From NCBI RefSeq assembly GCF_000422205.1, contig NZ_ATHV01000055.1, forward strand, positions 1-64,000: a stretch of 64,000 bases of DNA. Reading direction: 5' to 3'. A model generated the notes under the pieces. That model ran no database searches. It was given only the letters and a program-made list of their open reading frames with translations, and was not told the origin of the DNA. Positions 34,449-42,834 of this stretch are shown piece after piece (position 1 is the stretch's first letter; the number at the start of each line of letters is the position of its first letter). The position numbers and the translations under genes were made by a program. Origin of the DNA: Desulfovibrio sp. X2. GTDB lineage: Bacteria > Desulfobacterota > Desulfovibrionia > Desulfovibrionales > Desulfovibrionaceae.

Positions 34449-34870
34449 GCCTCAACGTCCGTCCGGGCCTGTCCATACCCCTGGACGAGATCGAGCTTTC
34501 CTTCGCCCGTGCCGGTGGCCCGGGCGGGCAGCACGTCAACACCACGAGCACGGCCGTGGCCGCGGTCTTCGACGTGGCCGCCTCGCCCTCGCTCTCCGAG
34601 GAGCAGCGTGCGCGCATCATGGAGCGTCTGGCCTCGCGCCTGGACGGCAGGGGACGGCTTCGCGTCGTGGCCCGGGACACGCGCAGCCAGTTCACCAACC
34701 GCGAGGCCGCGCTCGAACGCCTGGCCGCGCTCCTTGCCACCGCGCTCGCGGAGCGCCGCGCACGCCGTCCGACCAGGCCGGGCAAGGCCGCCAAGGCCCG
34801 CCGCGTGGCCGCGAAGAAGCTTCGCGGCAGGAACAAGACGCTGCGCCGCACCCCCTCCGGCGAAGACTGA
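34445..34870 (+). CDS. arfB: peptidyl-tRNA hydrolase ArfB-type (release-factor-like, YaeJ)
   Basis: The 141-residue protein rescues stalled ribosomes. It carries the GGQ peptide-release motif in ARAGGPGGQHVNTTSTAV (residues about 23-40), a short release-factor fold, and a basic C-terminal tail (KAAKARRVAAKKLRGRNKTLR) that inserts into the ribosomal mRNA channel in this family. Length and layout match E. coli ArfB. The ATG overlaps the MATE stop by four bases, and AGGA lies seven nt upstream. Confidence 0.9.
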   Translation: MSLNVRPGLSIPLDEIELSFARAGGPGGQHVNTTSTAVAAVFDVAASPSLSEEQRARIMERLASRLDGRGRLRVVARDTRSQFTNREAALERLAALLATALAERRARRPTRPGKAAKARRVAAKKLRGRNKTLRRTPSGED

Positions 34871-35508
34871 ACGCCTCTCTTTCGCCTCGGCCGGAAAGCG
34901 GCCTCGAAACTTCGTCACAAGGGCGGCATGTCAAAACAGCCTGCGGCATGCAGTGTTGCGGCAGAAGCTTATACTTTCGCATGTCGCGGCCATTTTTTTC
35001 TTTACAGCGGTATGGCGCGGGCGTAAAAAGGAATCAATGCTGAAGATGTACTTCGGCAGATGGTAGCAACGGCAACGGAGGATACTTCTCGTTAATTCAT
35101 TTCCCCATAACAGGCAAGAGAGTGCCGCAACGGATTCGCCAGTCCGCGCGTAAGTTCCCTGCTCCCGATCTCTGTGTTCGCAGCGGGAAATCTCCGGGTA
35201 AACCGGAACAGAGCGCGGCCCAAGGCGAATCCTTTTTGTGCCGCAGATTTTTTCATTCATTCCGCAGCGTTTTTGCAGCCCGCTTCTCCGCTCAATCCAT
35301 ATCCTTTCGATTCCACAGATTTTTCCTCCCTGGCAGGCACCCGTGCGCTCCGGCGGCAGCCATGCGCGGGCGATGCGCCCGCATCCGCCGCGGTTCCAGG
35401 ATCGCGCTCGGTTGGCAGCCGCAGTTCGGGCGTGATAGCCTGGGGTCCTGACGTGGTGTCGTATCAAGCTGCAGAGTTCGGGCTGACGGCACGGGGAGGA
35501 GAAGACGC
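34871..35508. other. 638-bp intergenic region, no gene seen
   Basis: This region is less GC-rich than its surroundings. Overlapping open frames on both strands have no ribosome binding sites, unusual composition and no recognisable domain. The only repeats I see are short and imperfect (CAGATTTTT words near 35250 and 35317; CCGG-GTAAA-CCGG near 35197). It may be degraded sequence or hold a noncoding RNA that I cannot define. Confidence 0.45.
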
Positions 35509-35745
35509 ATGGACAGGCTCGGCAAGGTGCTGATCGCGGGCGGGCTCGTGCTCGCCGCCGTCGGGCTCGCGGTCCTCCTCTGGGACAGGCTGCCGCCCGA
35601 CTCCCTGCTGCGCCGCCTGGCGCCCGGCCGCCTGCCCGGCGACATCGTCATCCGGCGCGGCGGCTTCACGCTCTACCTGCCCATCGGCACGTGCATCGCC
35701 GTGAGCATCGTGCTCACGCTGCTCTATCGTCTCTTCAGGAAATGA
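35509..35745 (+). CDS. DUF2905 family small membrane protein
   Basis: The 78-residue protein has two membrane helices (VLIAGGLVLAAVGLAVLLW and YLPIGTCIAVSIVLTLLYRLF) joined by a loop with LAPGRLPGDIVIRRGG, the hallmark of DUF2905. Function is unknown. GGAGGAG lies just upstream of the ATG. It stands alone, convergent with the RlmM-like gene. Confidence 0.88.
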   Translation: MDRLGKVLIAGGLVLAAVGLAVLLWDRLPPDSLLRRLAPGRLPGDIVIRRGGFTLYLPIGTCIAVSIVLTLLYRLFRK

Positions 35746-35790
35746 CGGACACGGCCGGGAAGGCCGCGCGTCCGGCGATTCGACCGTACG

Positions 35791-36912
35791 CTAGAGCTTG
35801 ACCCAGGTGAGTTCGTGCTTGTTCTGCGAGAGATGGATGAGGCGCGAGCCGGGGACGGCGCGGAACTTCCGGAGGATTTCGAGCGTCGCCGCGTCCATCT
35901 CGCCCTGCAGCTTGACCGTGCAGGCGAAGCGGCGGCACTCGCCGAGCTCGAGCCAGCGCTCGACCATCTGAAAGAGCCGCTCCGGGTAGCAGATCACGTC
36001 CGAGAAGAGCCAGTCCACGGCACCGGCGTGGCGCGGGTCCAGGCCGAAGGCGCTGCCCTGGCAGCTCTCCACCAGGGGATCGGCGGCCACCCGAGGGTCG
36101 AGCGGCGCCTTGTCGATGCAGAAGACGCGCGCGCCGAGCGAGGCGAGTACGAAGGCCCAGCCGCCCGGGCTGCCGCCGAGGTCCAGGCAGAGCTGGCCCG
36201 GCCCCGGGCGCTCGGGCAGGATGCTCAGGAGCTCCCAGAGCTTGAGGTAGGCCCTGCTCGGCGGTCCCTCCCGATCCTCCACGAAGCTTGGCTCGCCGTC
36301 CGGAAAGGGGCTCGAACATTCGGGCGAGGCCAGGATGGTCCCTTCGTCCCAGAGCGTCCAGGAGCCGAGCGGCGCCGTGGGCACGGGCTCCCCGAAGACC
36401 AGGGGCCGCGCCGCGACCCGGGGCAGCTTCTCGGCGATCAGGGCCGCGCGCCGGAAGTGGTCGAGCGGCACCAGGTGCCAGTTGCGCTGAAGGGCTTTGA
36501 GCTTCTTTGCGCCGTCCGCGATGGATTCGATGGGGATGGCCGCCGGAGCGCGCCAGACGTTCTGCGCCCAGGCCGGAGAGCGCGGCGGCCCCTCGGCCAG
36601 GAGCAGGGGACCGCGGCGGATGAAGTCGGCAGGGCGGGACGGCGCCTCGTCCCCCGACTCGGCCGCGATGAGGTCCGCGAGCTCGGCGGCCAGGGCGTCC
36701 ATGTATTCCGGCCGCGTCTGGTAGACCGCGAAGGGGCCCTCGGGCAGGCGCGGGGCCGGGCCGGACACCGCCTGCGCCTCGGGGAAGGGGCGCTGCCGCT
36801 TGCCGCACGAGGCATCGCGCGAAGCAGGCGACGCCTGGCGCGACGCCTGCGGCTGCGCCTTCGGAGTCGCTTCCGATTCCGTCCGGGGGGCTTTGAAACG
36901 TCTGGTCTTCAT
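35791..36912 (-). CDS. RlmM-like SAM-dependent RNA 2'-O-methyltransferase (FtsJ fold)
   Basis: The 373-residue protein has a Rossmann methyltransferase domain in its C-terminal half with the SAM site LCLDLGGSPGGWAF, then RVFCIDKAPL. A candidate K-D-K-E tetrad is visible in AYLKLWELL, LFSDVICYP, CTVKLQGEM and the C-terminal ELTWVKL. RlmM methylates C2498 of 23S rRNA; the N-terminal part here (about residues 50-190) is compatible with a THUMP-like domain but divergent. The first 45 residues are Arg/Pro/Ala-rich. No start has a strong ribosome binding site; ATG 36912 is the best guess. Confidence 0.75.
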   Translation of the reverse strand: MKTRRFKAPRTESEATPKAQPQASRQASPASRDASCGKRQRPFPEAQAVSGPAPRLPEGPFAVYQTRPEYMDALAAELADLIAAESGDEAPSRPADFIRRGPLLLAEGPPRSPAWAQNVWRAPAAIPIESIADGAKKLKALQRNWHLVPLDHFRRAALIAEKLPRVAARPLVFGEPVPTAPLGSWTLWDEGTILASPECSSPFPDGEPSFVEDREGPPSRAYLKLWELLSILPERPGPGQLCLDLGGSPGGWAFVLASLGARVFCIDKAPLDPRVAADPLVESCQGSAFGLDPRHAGAVDWLFSDVICYPERLFQMVERWLELGECRRFACTVKLQGEMDAATLEILRKFRAVPGSRLIHLSQNKHELTWVKL

Positions 36913-36986
36913 GGGCGGGCGGACCATACGCTGCGGTCGGTCGGGGCGCAAGGCCGGGTGCCGGGCCGCCTGCGCCGGAATCCGTC

Positions 36987-38105
36987 TCAGGCCGCGCCGC
37001 TGCGCAGGGCGCTCAGGGTGGCGGCGAGGCTCGCGTCCACGTCCTCGGCGATGGACGGCAGGTCGGACAGCGGCAGACCGACCCGCTCCCAGGCCCCCTC
37101 GGCCAGGGGCGGCAGCAGGAACTCGTCCTCCAGCGCCGGGTGCAGGGCCTTCATCAGCCAGTCCGCCACGTGCACCACCGCCGCCTCCTCGCGGGCGTCC
37201 TCGCGCGTGGGGTCATGGTGGCGCAGCACGGCCAGGGCCAGGGAGAAGGGCAGGTTCCACTTGCGCAGCAGCATGCTGCCGAAGGCGGCGTGGTCTATGC
37301 CTGCGGCCTGGCTCTCGGCCTGGCGCAGGGGGATCGCCCGCCGCCGCGACTCGGCCAGGGCCGCGCGCACGCGCTCCGGGGCCACGCTGCACAACGCGAG
37401 GCGGCCGATGTCGTGCAGCAGCCCGGCCACGAAATGGCGCTCCGGGTCGTTCAGGCGCAGGCGGCGGGCCAGCGTGCGGGCCAGGATGCCCACGCCCACG
37501 CTGTGCCGCCAGAAGGTCTCGAGCCGTATGGTTTCGGCGGGCGTCTCGCCGAAGATGCGGGCCACCACGCCGCCCGTTGCCAGCATGGCCAGCTGGCGCT
37601 GCCCGATCACGGCAACGGCCCTGGGCACGGTGTCTATTCGCCTGGGAAAGCCGTAGAAGGCGCTGTTGACCATGCGCAGGAGCAGCGCGGCCAGGCCCGG
37701 ATCGCGGGAGACCACCGCGGCCATGTCCGTGGCTGAGCTCCTCGGGTCCTCGGCCACCTCGTAGAGTTCGAGGAGCACCGAGGGAAGGCTCGGCAGCTTT
37801 ATCTCGTGCTGCAGAAGCTCGACCGCGTCGGCGGCATCCGCCGCGCGTGCGTCTGACGGTCCGGAACGTGTCGCGGAGGGTGATGCACCGGATGATGGGG
37901 TGGACGGTTGTGGAGGCCGAGCGGCAGGCCGCCGACTGGACTCCGTATTCATGGCATTCGTGGCGGGTTTCGCTGCCGCGCGCCGTTCGCACAAGGCGCG
38001 GACGGCCTGTGTGAAGGGATCGTTCCGCTCGACTCCGGCGAAGCGCCGGGCGCAGGTTTCGCCGCTGCGAGACGGTTCAGGCGGCGGTTGGGCGGTCCGC
38101 ATCAT
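36987..38105 (-). CDS. HDOD domain signalling protein
   Basis: The 372-residue protein has a variable, Pro/Ser-rich N-terminus of about 90 residues and an HDOD domain from about 100 to 300. Landmarks are LPSLPSVLLELYEVAEDP, VVSRDPGLAALLLRMVNSAFYGFP and VGVGILARTLARR. A histidine-aspartate pair is present (AGLLHDIGRLALC) and HAAFGSMLLRKWNLP follows. HDOD proteins act in signalling, often with cyclic di-GMP or motility. The start at 38105 has AAAGGAG upstream. A small membrane protein gene lies upstream on the same strand, and the RlmM-like gene lies 74 bp downstream. Confidence 0.87.
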   Translation of the reverse strand: MMRTAQPPPEPSRSGETCARRFAGVERNDPFTQAVRALCERRAAAKPATNAMNTESSRRPAARPPQPSTPSSGASPSATRSGPSDARAADAADAVELLQHEIKLPSLPSVLLELYEVAEDPRSSATDMAAVVSRDPGLAALLLRMVNSAFYGFPRRIDTVPRAVAVIGQRQLAMLATGGVVARIFGETPAETIRLETFWRHSVGVGILARTLARRLRLNDPERHFVAGLLHDIGRLALCSVAPERVRAALAESRRRAIPLRQAESQAAGIDHAAFGSMLLRKWNLPFSLALAVLRHHDPTREDAREEAAVVHVADWLMKALHPALEDEFLLPPLAEGAWERVGLPLSDLPSIAEDVDASLAATLSALRSGAA

Positions 38106-38192
38106 GGGGGCTCCTTTGCCCCCACGATAGCATGTCCGGTCGGTCCGGCAAAGTGGGGCTTTCCCCCACCTTCCGCTCTGGCCGACCGCGTC

Positions 38193-38360
38193 TTAGATCT
38201 TGCCCGCCAGCCCCCGGTTGCCCAGTTCGCGTTCCTTGTACAGGTCGAAGTTGATCCGCTGCACGGCGTCACTCCGTCCCTTCCCGCGTCTGGTGAGCCG
38301 CAGGGCGATGAGCAGCGCTCCGGCCGTGCCGAGGGAGATGAGCATAATGATGGCGTCCAT
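38193..38360 (-). CDS. small single-pass membrane protein
   Basis: The 55-residue protein has one N-terminal membrane helix (DAIIMLISLGTAGALLIALRL) and a short charged tail (RRGKGRSDAVQ, then LYKERELGNRG). No family recognised. ATG 38360 has GAGGAT at five nt. The next gene on the strand (HDOD) begins 87 bp away. Its size makes the call tentative, but ribosome binding site and codon use are good. Confidence 0.6.
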   Translation of the reverse strand: MDAIIMLISLGTAGALLIALRLTRRGKGRSDAVQRINFDLYKERELGNRGLAGKI

Positions 38361-38625
38361 GACATCCTCTCCGGTTGAGGTCCGCGCCTCTCCGGCCGAG
38401 GCCCCGCGGGAGCCGCCGGAGTGTGGAGCTTGCTTCAATTCCTACACGACCCGGCGGGTTTTGTCTGCCTGGGCGCAGAGAAAAAATGACTCGGCGCAGC
38501 GCCTGGCGGCCTCAACTCCCTGCGGCACAGGCCGGAGCGCCGGGAAAAAAATTTTTCTCCTGGAATTTCGGCAAAAATGTCTGTGAACGCCTGCTGTGTG
38601 ACGATTTCGGAGCTTCTTTGCCCCG

Positions 38626-38922
38626 CTATTCTGCCCCGGATTCCTCGACCCAGCGGTTCAAGGTCTCGACGATCATCTTCGCCTGCTTGGCGCTCGAGAT
38701 GGTGAACTTGGACTGCGGCTTGAAGCTGCCGCTCATCTTGCGGTAGCGGCGGATGGAGTAGCGGTCCGGGCCGAAGTCGTCGAGCTTCGGGTCGTACTGG
38801 CGGTAGCGGAAGAGGATGGTCGTCCACTGCCCCTTGGAGAGCACGACCTTGTCCATTTCCTGGACGAGCTGGCGCCCGTCCTCTTCGTAGTCCACGGTGA
38901 TGTCGTCGATGTTCTCGAACAT
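38626..38922 (-). CDS. conserved-looking hypothetical protein
   Basis: The 98-residue acidic protein has a strong GGAGG site five nt before the ATG. It is not clearly from a named family. The central RYSIRRYRKMSGSFKPQSKF loosely recalls the single-strand DNA-binding PC4 fold, but I would not assign it. The flanking genes are a repeat protein and a nitroreductase on the same strand, and it is the last gene of that set. An A/T-rich palindrome (38544-38557) lies past its stop. Confidence 0.7.
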   Translation of the reverse strand: MFENIDDITVDYEEDGRQLVQEMDKVVLSKGQWTTILFRYRQYDPKLDDFGPDRYSIRRYRKMSGSFKPQSKFTISSAKQAKMIVETLNRWVEESGAE

Positions 38923-38967
38923 GGTTCCTCCAATTGTGCCCGGACGGTCCCGGGCGTTTAGGGAAAT

Positions 38968-39903
38968 CTACTCGTCCGCGCAGGGGAAGGCGGCGGCGAT
39001 CACGGGGAAGAGCCCCATGCCCACGGTGAAGCCGCATTCCGCGCGGGAGAAGGCCTGGGCCTTGGGGCCGAGAAGCACGCCGTCCGGCGTGAAGCCCACG
39101 TGAAGCGGCGCGGAGAGCTTCTCGCCCTCGTCGCACAGCCCGGTCTTGCTGCCCGGCTCGAACAGCCTGCGGCCGCCGTCCGGCAGCTTCACGGTGACCG
39201 TGTTCACCGGGGTGAGCAGGCCGGCCAGGCTGCCGTCCGGCGCGAAGCGCACGGAGTTCACGTCGCCGCAAAGCCCCTCGGGGTCCGGATCGAAGGCGGT
39301 CATGCGGCCGATGGGCGTCTCGATCTCCATGGGCGCGGCGGGCTCGAAGGACTCGAGGCTCCCGTCGTCGTGGAAGGAGGCACCGATGCGCGCCGTGGCC
39401 GGACCGAGCGGCGTCAGGAGTTCCAGGGTCTCCTCGGGCCAGAGCGTCAGGCTCTTCAGCCTGCCGGACTCGTGGAAATTGATGTTGATGAAGGCGACCG
39501 TGCGCTCTCCCTGGGGCGTCTCCACGCGCATGGCCTCGGTCAGGCGGCGCTCGTCGCGCCAGCTCCAGAAGCCCGTGAGCTTGCCGTTCAGCGGGAAGAG
39601 GCGGCAGAGGCGGCCGGAAGAGTAGAAGGTCAGGAGCTCGGCCGGGTAGTCCCCGAGCGGCGTCCGGATAACGGTCCGGCTCTGCAGGGGCAGGGACTTC
39701 AGGGTGCCGTCGCGGTGGAAGTGGATGGGTTCCACGCGCAGGTGGCGTTTCTCGTCCGCCTCGTAATGCGGCACCAGGGGGCCGAAGGGGGTCTCGAGGA
39801 CGTTCCTGCGTATCACGACCACGCTGCGCGGCGTGCCGTCCGGCCACACGGCCGCGGCGTCCACGCCTTCCAGAAGGCCGTAGCGGGTGGAGACGGAGTG
39901 CAT
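38968..39903 (-). CDS. beta-repeat hypothetical protein
   Basis: The 311-residue protein has no signal peptide or membrane segment. It contains repeated units with the pattern HF-DG-LKSL (HFHRDGTLKSL, NFHESGRLKSL, SFHDDGSLESF, RFAPDGSLAGL) about 50 residues apart, each following an ETP-G segment. The overall look is of a regular beta-structure like MORN or toxin-immunity-type repeats. Function is unknown. Its ATG lies four bp past the nitroreductase stop, with AAGGAGG nine nt upstream, so they are co-translated. Confidence 0.75.
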   Translation of the reverse strand: MHSVSTRYGLLEGVDAAAVWPDGTPRSVVVIRRNVLETPFGPLVPHYEADEKRHLRVEPIHFHRDGTLKSLPLQSRTVIRTPLGDYPAELLTFYSSGRLCRLFPLNGKLTGFWSWRDERRLTEAMRVETPQGERTVAFININFHESGRLKSLTLWPEETLELLTPLGPATARIGASFHDDGSLESFEPAAPMEIETPIGRMTAFDPDPEGLCGDVNSVRFAPDGSLAGLLTPVNTVTVKLPDGGRRLFEPGSKTGLCDEGEKLSAPLHVGFTPDGVLLGPKAQAFSRAECGFTVGMGLFPVIAAAFPCADE

Positions 39904-39907
39904 GGGA

Positions 39908-40798
39908 TCAGACCTCCTTGCGGGTCGCGGCCCAGGTTATGGCGGCCCGGGGGCGGGGCGGGATGCGCGCGTAGCGCAGCGCGGGCCGCCCGAGCATCAG
40001 CCCGCCGCACATGGCGTGGCCTTCGGGCACGCCCAGGGCGCGCAGCAGCGGCTCGTGGCGGGCGGCCGCGATGGTCACGAAGCCCGCCCAGCAGGCTCCG
40101 AGACCGGCGGCGTGGGCCGCGATCTCGAGGTACGTCAGGGCGGTCAGGGCGTCCTCGCGCGGGGTGATGCCGGTCTCGGGCGCATGGGCCACCACCAGGC
40201 AGGGCGCGCTGCGGCAGATGAGGTCGCGGCCGCGGGCCAGGGCCCTGAGAAGCCCGGGCAGGTGGAAGCGCGCGGCGAGCTCGGGCGAGCGCTCGGACTC
40301 CAGGCGCATCCACTGCGCCGTCTCTTCGGCCACGCGGGACACGGCCTCCCTGCCGTGATGCACGCAGAAGGCCACGGGCCGGGCGTTGTGCCCGGAGGCG
40401 GCCCACTGCGTGTCGTCCAGCAGGCGGACGAGGAGCTCCCTGTCCGGCGGCTCCGGCTTGAAGAGGCGCACCGAACGGCGCGTGCGCAGGAGCTGCTCGG
40501 CCTGCTCGAGGCTCACGCAAAGCTCCTTTCGGATCGGCTCGCCGGGGCCTGCGTTCTCCCATCCGTCCGCCTCGCCGAGCGACAGCGCACCGGCCGGACA
40601 GACGGCCACGCAGTGGCCGCAGCGGATGCAGCGTCCGGCCATGGCGGGCTCGGCCACGGCCAGCCCGTCCTCGGCCCGTCCGATGATGGACAGGGGGCAG
40701 ACCATGGCGCACAGGCCGTCGCGTCGGCAGAGCTTTGCGTCGATGCGCACGGGGAGGAGGGCGGGCCGTTCGGGGGACTGCGTGGAAACTGGCTTCAT
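39908..40798 (-). CDS. ferredoxin-nitroreductase fusion protein
   Basis: The 296-residue protein starts with two 4Fe-4S ferredoxin motifs (CRRDGLCAMVCP and CIRCGHCVAVCP, residues about 23-72). An FMN nitroreductase domain follows (about 95-290) with RTRRSVRLFK and AHAAGLGACWAGFV. Such fusions occur in anaerobes and reduce nitro or flavin-linked substrates with electrons from ferredoxin. Substrate unknown. ATG 40798 has AGGAGA at about eleven nt. It is the first gene of a three-gene leftward set. Confidence 0.88.
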   Translation of the reverse strand: MKPVSTQSPERPALLPVRIDAKLCRRDGLCAMVCPLSIIGRAEDGLAVAEPAMAGRCIRCGHCVAVCPAGALSLGEADGWENAGPGEPIRKELCVSLEQAEQLLRTRRSVRLFKPEPPDRELLVRLLDDTQWAASGHNARPVAFCVHHGREAVSRVAEETAQWMRLESERSPELAARFHLPGLLRALARGRDLICRSAPCLVVAHAPETGITPREDALTALTYLEIAAHAAGLGACWAGFVTIAAARHEPLLRALGVPEGHAMCGGLMLGRPALRYARIPPRPRAAITWAATRKEV

Positions 40799-40966
40799 GG
40801 GGGATTTCTCTCCTGGGCTGTGCCTGCGGGACGTAGGCCCGGGACGCGCCATCGGGTTGCCGGGGAATTTCGAGCAGGGGCCGGCGGAAAAAATAATCAG
40901 GCGCCAAGTGTCTATAGGGGGCGGGGGCTCCGATGGCAAGCGGGAGGGGAATCCGCTTGCCGCATC

Positions 40967-40995
40967 TTGCCTTTCGCAAGGGAAAACGACATTAT
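40967..40995 (+). promoter_or_regulatory. promoter of the TPR gene
   Basis: TTGCCT (40967-40972), a 17-bp spacer and CATTAT (40990-40995) predict a start near 41002. A CCCCCTCGGGGG hairpin lies in the leader. Confidence 0.45.
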
Positions 40996-41045
40996 CCGCC
41001 CCCTCGGGGGGAATCCTTTTAGTGTCTGATTCCGGCAAGATATCC

Positions 41046-41825
41046 ATGAAGACGGAAAACGAAGAGCGTTTCGCCGGGGCCTTCTCGATCCTGCAGAGCA
41101 GCAAGGTGGGGGCGGGCACCACCGCGCAGAAGCACGTGCAGACCATGAACGTGTATGCGGAGGAGAAGGCGGACGGGACGTTCTCCCTGCGCTACCTGAA
41201 CGACAACTTCGTTCCGGTAGGCAAGGCCTGGACCGTGGACAAGGATACGCTGCTGACGGAGTACACGCCTGAGCCGGACCTGTACATGAACAAGGTCTAC
41301 CCGGCCATGCGCGAGCTTTCCAAGACCATCGCGCACGCCGAGCGCCTGCGCGAGAGCAACCAGACCTACAGCGCGGAATACGAGTTCAAGCGCGCCCTGC
41401 GCATCGACGAGACCAACATCCGGGCCACCTTCGGCTTCGGCCTCGTCTACCTCGACCGCAACGACGCCGAGAAGGCCGAGCTGGTCTTCCGCCGCCTGGT
41501 GACCCTGGAAGCCGCCTTCGACAGGGAGCACAAGCACCTCTTCAACGAGTTCGGCATCAAGCTGCGCCGCGCGGGCCTGCTCGACCAGGCCCTGGAATTC
41601 TACGGCCGCGCCGAGGAATACTCGCACAACGACGAGAACCTGCACTACAACCGCGCCCGGGCCTTCGAGGCCAAGGGCGAGGTGGGCGAGGCGCTTTCGA
41701 GCCTCGAGAAGGCGCTGGCCATCAGGCCGGATTTCCACGAGGCCAGGAAGTTCCGGGACGGCCTGCGCAAGGGGCCCTCGGCCGGACGCAAGGCCGTCTC
41801 CGGCGGCCGAAACGGCATGGAGTAG
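41046..41825 (+). CDS. TPR-repeat protein
   Basis: The 259-residue cytoplasmic protein has a beta-rich N-terminal part (residues about 1-85, with MNVYAEEKADGTFSLRYL) followed by tetratricopeptide repeats (AEYEFKRALRIDETNIRATFGFGLVYL, DQALEFYGRAEEY, EALSSLEKALAIRPD). TPR proteins bind partner proteins. No Shine-Dalgarno is obvious before ATG 41046. The next gene starts 12 bp downstream on the same strand and probably forms an operon with it. Confidence 0.8.
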   Translation: MKTENEERFAGAFSILQSSKVGAGTTAQKHVQTMNVYAEEKADGTFSLRYLNDNFVPVGKAWTVDKDTLLTEYTPEPDLYMNKVYPAMRELSKTIAHAERLRESNQTYSAEYEFKRALRIDETNIRATFGFGLVYLDRNDAEKAELVFRRLVTLEAAFDREHKHLFNEFGIKLRRAGLLDQALEFYGRAEEYSHNDENLHYNRARAFEAKGEVGEALSSLEKALAIRPDFHEARKFRDGLRKGPSAGRKAVSGGRNGME

Positions 41826-41837
41826 GGCGGAGGAGAC

Positions 41838-42677
41838 ATGGACGCCAACTTCATCGGACTCTATCTGGTGCGCAACGGCATCATCACCGAGGGACAGCTC
41901 TCCGAGGCCATCGAGCGCCAGCGCCGGAGCAACAGGCGCATCGGCGACATGGCCGTGGCCCGGGGCATGCTCTCCGAGGCCGAGGTCCACTCCATCTCCA
42001 CGGCGCAGCGGAAGAAGGACCGCCCCTTCGGCGAGATCGCCCTGGAGCTCGGCCTGCTCGACGCGGACCAGCTCGACTATCTGCTTTTCAGCCAGAGCAT
42101 CCACAACAGCCATCTGGGGGAGATACTGCTCGACATGGGGGCGCTCTCGGACGACCAGATCGGACCGCTGATCGAGGCCTACCATGCCGGAGAGGCCTGC
42201 CGCTGCGCCGAGGTCGAGGCCCGGTTCGGCGGCGGGCACGGTGCCGAGGCGGTGCGGGCCGTGGTCAGCGCCTTCGAGCGGGCCTTCCTGCGCTTCATGG
42301 GCGAGGAGGTCAAGGCCTGCATCGGCCCGGCCTGCGACACGAAGGACGACGGCGGGCTTCCCTGCCGCCTGGGGATCCGCCTGCACGACGGCCTGGCCCT
42401 GGAGCTCGGCCTGCGCCTGCCCGAGGATGTCGCGGCGCGCGTTCTGGGGCATCGGGCCCCGCCGGAGCCCGGCGGCCCGTCCGGGGATTTCTTCGCCACC
42501 GTGGCCCACTACGCGGGCGAGACGGTGCAGGCCCGGGGGCTGCGCGTCGACTCGCTCGAGATAGTGGCCGGAGAACATCCGGCCGTGGACGATCGGGGAG
42601 AAGAGGTTGCCTTCTGCCTGATGACCCCGTCCGGCGTGCTCATGCACGTGCGCGGCAGAATGCACGACGCCTCCTGA
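41838..42677 (+). CDS. GspE_N/MshEN-like protein with CheX-like C-terminus
   Basis: The 279-residue protein begins with two MshEN-like half repeats (LYLVRNGIITEGQLSEAIE and FGEIALELGLLDADQLDYLL, a third weaker one at LGEILLDMGALSDDQ), a fold that can bind cyclic di-GMP. The C-terminal 130 residues resemble the CheX/CheC phosphatase fold (AVVSAFERAFLRFMGEEV; MTPSGVLMHVRGRM), although the catalytic motif is not clear. The GGAGGAG site is strong. Neighbour to a TPR protein. Confidence 0.7.
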   Translation: MDANFIGLYLVRNGIITEGQLSEAIERQRRSNRRIGDMAVARGMLSEAEVHSISTAQRKKDRPFGEIALELGLLDADQLDYLLFSQSIHNSHLGEILLDMGALSDDQIGPLIEAYHAGEACRCAEVEARFGGGHGAEAVRAVVSAFERAFLRFMGEEVKACIGPACDTKDDGGLPCRLGIRLHDGLALELGLRLPEDVAARVLGHRAPPEPGGPSGDFFATVAHYAGETVQARGLRVDSLEIVAGEHPAVDDRGEEVAFCLMTPSGVLMHVRGRMHDAS

Positions 42678-42834
42678 TCCTCCGCATTTCCCGTCTTTTC
42701 CACCACGGCCGCATCTTGTGCGCAGAATTTCCTTCTGCACCGCATAAGCGTCTGCGCATTGACGCCTTCCTGCAAAAGGGGCACACAGGCAACATCAACA
42801 ACCCCTCCCTTTCAGGTCGGACATGGAGGCGCCG

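Noticed and set aside
34931-35533. Open frames of 178 (minus) and 119 (plus) codons
   Set aside because: Same reasons: mutual overlap, no ribosome binding site, no recognisable domain.
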